From contig JAGQRA010000738.1 in the NCBI GenBank assembly GCA_020425885.1, forward strand, positions 1-13,697: a stretch of DNA of 13,697 bases. The letters run 5' to 3'. Numbering within the stretch: the first letter of the stretch is position 1; each line of letters starts with the position of its first letter. This DNA is from Planctomycetota bacterium. Lineage in GTDB: Bacteria; Planctomycetota; UBA1135; UBA2386. The notes below the pieces were generated by a model. The model was not told where the DNA came from. It did not search any database and saw nothing but the letters and a program-made list of their open reading frames with translations. The position numbers were made by a program, and so were the translations under genes. This document shows positions 12,061-13,697 of the stretch, one piece after another.

Positions 12061-13575
12061 ATGGAGTTCACCGTCGTCTTCGTTCACGGTTGGAGCGTCA
12101 CCAACACCAACACCTACGGGCAGCTGCCTCAGCGCCTCGTCGACGAGGCGACCGCGCGCGGCCATGTGATCAAGACCCGCCAGATCTACCTCGGCCGCTA
12201 CATCAGCTTCCACGACGAGGTCGAGGTCGCGGACATCGCGCGCGCCTTCGCCAAGGCCGTCGAAGAGGAGCTCGATCCTGCTTCCGGCAAACGGTTCGTA
12301 TGCATCACGCACTCGACCGGGGGGCCGGTGATCCGCGAATGGTGGCGGCGCTACCATCAGGGCGAAGGCGCGACGCTGTGTCCGATGAGCCATCTGATCA
12401 TGCTGGCGCCGGCGAACTACGGCTCGGCGCTGGCCGTCCTCGGCAAAGGCAAGCTGAGCCGTCTGAAGTCATGGTGGGACGGCGTCGAGCCCGGTCAGGG
12501 CGTGCTCGACTGGCTGGTGCTGGGCAGCGCGGAGGCATGGAACCTCAACGAGGCCTGGATCAAGAGCAAGGGCCGGCACCTCGGGCCGGACGGGGTGTTC
12601 CCGTTCGTGATCACGGGACAGACGATCGACCGGGCGCTCTACGACCATCTCAACAACTACACCGGCGAGCTCGGCTCGGACGGGGTGGTCCGCGTCGCCG
12701 CCGCCAACCTGCAGTCGAACTTCGTCCGGCTCGAACAGCAGGCCCCGGTCGAGGTGCCGGGGAAGGCAGGCGTGTTCCACGCTCCGGAGCTCGAGGTCGC
12801 GCAGGTGATCGCGGCGCCGAAGACCCCCCTTCGGATCATGGCCGGCAAGTCGCACTCGGGCACCACCAAGGGCATCATGCGCAGCGTCAAGGCCGCTGTC
12901 GGGCGAAAGGCGGATGCCGAAACGGTCGACGCGATCTTCGCCTGCATGACGGTCGATTCCGTCGCGGGCTACGAGGCGATCGCCGATCAGTTCGCGGCGG
13001 CCAGCGCCGAGGTCCAGAGCGACGAGCTGTTGGAGGTCGAACGCAAGCGGCTGTGGTGGGACTCGTACTTCATCCACGACCGCTTCTCGATGGTGATCTT
13101 CCGCATCACGGATCACGAGGGGCACCCCGTCACCGACTTCGACCTCGTCCTCACCGCCGGCGAGGACAGCAGTCCCGATCATCTGCCGAAGGGGTTCTTC
13201 GCCGATCGGCAGCTCAACCCGAAGTCGCGCAACACCGTCACCTACTACCTCAACCACAGCATCATGGCCGGGTGTGATCCGGTGCTCGACACCGACGACG
13301 ATGGCAAGCCCAAGGAGGTGCGGCCGCGCGTGGTCGGCGCCACGTCCCTGGGCTTCAGGGTCACCGCCCGACCCGACTCGGGCTTCGCGCACTACCTGCC
13401 GTGCAGCCTGACCGCCTCGGCGGATGTCCTGAAGAAGGTCGTCGTGCCCAACGCGACGACGATGGTCGACATCGTGCTGCAACGCGTGGTCGGCGAAGGC
13501 ACCTTCCGGCTCGATCGCGGCGTCGATTCGGGCAGCTTCAAGTCGACCAGGCCGGGCAAGCCGATCGACGCCTAG
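12061..13575 (+). CDS. Lipase-like alpha/beta hydrolase with unknown C-terminal half
   Basis: The 504-residue product starts directly with an alpha/beta-hydrolase strand and oxyanion motif (VVFVHGWSV, 5-13), with no signal peptide. The nucleophile elbow is THSTGG (83-88, Ser85), followed by MLAPANYGSAL (114-124), a block typical of lipases related to phospholipase/PGAP1-like enzymes. A catalytic Asp is likely in GSDGVV (Asp207) and the His in GKSHSG (His265), so a complete Ser-Asp-His triad can be traced. Residues 280-504 are not recognisable to me: a helical part, then a beta-rich part beginning near FSMVIFRIT (342-350). A lipase or phospholipase acting on an ester lipid is the best guess. 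Cytosolic lipases of this kind include type VI secretion effectors, but no T6SS gene is visible here, so that remains speculation. The start is fixed by AGGAGG upstream. It follows the secreted hydrolase by 78 bp. Confidence 0.85.
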   Translation: MEFTVVFVHGWSVTNTNTYGQLPQRLVDEATARGHVIKTRQIYLGRYISFHDEVEVADIARAFAKAVEEELDPASGKRFVCITHSTGGPVIREWWRRYHQGEGATLCPMSHLIMLAPANYGSALAVLGKGKLSRLKSWWDGVEPGQGVLDWLVLGSAEAWNLNEAWIKSKGRHLGPDGVFPFVITGQTIDRALYDHLNNYTGELGSDGVVRVAAANLQSNFVRLEQQAPVEVPGKAGVFHAPELEVAQVIAAPKTPLRIMAGKSHSGTTKGIMRSVKAAVGRKADAETVDAIFACMTVDSVAGYEAIADQFAAASAEVQSDELLEVERKRLWWDSYFIHDRFSMVIFRITDHEGHPVTDFDLVLTAGEDSSPDHLPKGFFADRQLNPKSRNTVTYYLNHSIMAGCDPVLDTDDDGKPKEVRPRVVGATSLGFRVTARPDSGFAHYLPCSLTASADVLKKVVVPNATTMVDIVLQRVVGEGTFRLDRGVDSGSFKSTRPGKPIDA

Positions 13576-13583
13576 CCCGGACT

Positions 13584-13697
13584 ATTCATCTGGAGGAGCG
13601 GCAAGGCCCTGGGCACTGGCAAGGCGAGGGTGAATGTCCCGTTTGCGAGTGGTTGACGGCGCCTGCACCGCCTTGGCAGGCGCAGCAGGCTGCGGTT
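13584..13697 (+). other. Post-lipase segment with possible start of another gene
   Basis: The 122 bases after the lipase-like gene hold no terminator. The frame through the CTG at 13590 is open to the window end and reads like protein, with a CPVC pair (13635-13646) followed by Glu-Trp-Leu, but it has no ATG; only an ATT (13584) or an upstream start could serve. A second candidate is the ATG at 13634, whose short frame has a hydrophobic stretch ending in a lipobox-like Ala-Gly-Cys, behind a GAGGG only three bases away. The minus strand is also partly open. I cannot decide between these. Confidence 0.2.

Noticed and set aside
11107..12393. 428-codon minus-strand frame
   Set aside because: Antisense of two well-supported genes, charged low-complexity product, no motif.
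10956..13277. 773-codon plus-strand frame running across the S15-like and lipase-like genes
   Set aside because: Arg/Ala/Gly-rich with no domain. It spans two genes with their own starts, signal peptide, ribosome binding site and catalytic motifs.
1..13697. CRISPR array, tRNA or complete insertion sequence
   Set aside because: No regularly spaced repeats, no cloverleaf sequence, no transposase motif and no terminal inverted repeats with target duplication were seen on reading the window.

Overview
The window looks like a high-GC bacterial chromosome segment that mixes housekeeping genes with less familiar accessory genes. I lean towards Planctomycetota or a neighbouring deep-branching high-GC lineage. 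The reasons are a secreted hydrolase ending in a module I associate with exported planctomycetal proteins, several genes without a recognisable Shine-Dalgarno, and an unusually long bS21. No rRNA marker is present, so this is an inference of moderate to low confidence. I see no tRNA, rRNA, CRISPR array or complete insertion sequence.

Left part (1-5005). A strong intrinsic terminator (31-65) closes a gene outside the window. It is followed by metF (+, 122-1018). Convergent to it is recD2 (-, 1133-3358), a RecD-like helicase that is not next to recB or recC. Divergent from recD2 are rpsU (+, bS21 with a long charged tail and a structured leader without Shine-Dalgarno) and, 55 bp later, an RluD-type pseudouridine synthase. 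That pair suits a ribosome/translation unit.

Middle part (5006-7511). Three minus-strand genes may form an operon: a large multi-pass membrane protein resembling ABC-2-type exporter permeases (7429-5762), a small 80-residue hypothetical with a very good Shine-Dalgarno (5689-5447), and a PilZ-domain protein that should bind cyclic-di-GMP (5359-5006). A perfect 17-bp tandem duplication sits across the stop codon of the membrane protein.

Right part (7512-13697). A divergent gene encodes what looks like only the N-terminal half of a GT4-type glycosyltransferase, with a recognisable cysteine motif. It ends inside the 3' end of a convergent exported serine hydrolase (class C beta-lactamase fold). 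Divergent from that hydrolase are two tandem alpha/beta-hydrolase genes: an exported S15/CocE-like enzyme with a C-terminal accessory module, and a lipase-like protein without signal peptide (visible Ser-Asp-His triad, uncharacterised C-terminal half). The last 122 bases may contain the beginning of another gene.

No complete new multi-gene system can be demonstrated from the sequence alone. The best candidates for follow-up are the lipase-like protein with its unknown C-terminal half, the half-length GT4-like protein with its overlapping convergent neighbour, and the rpsU leader with the extended bS21.
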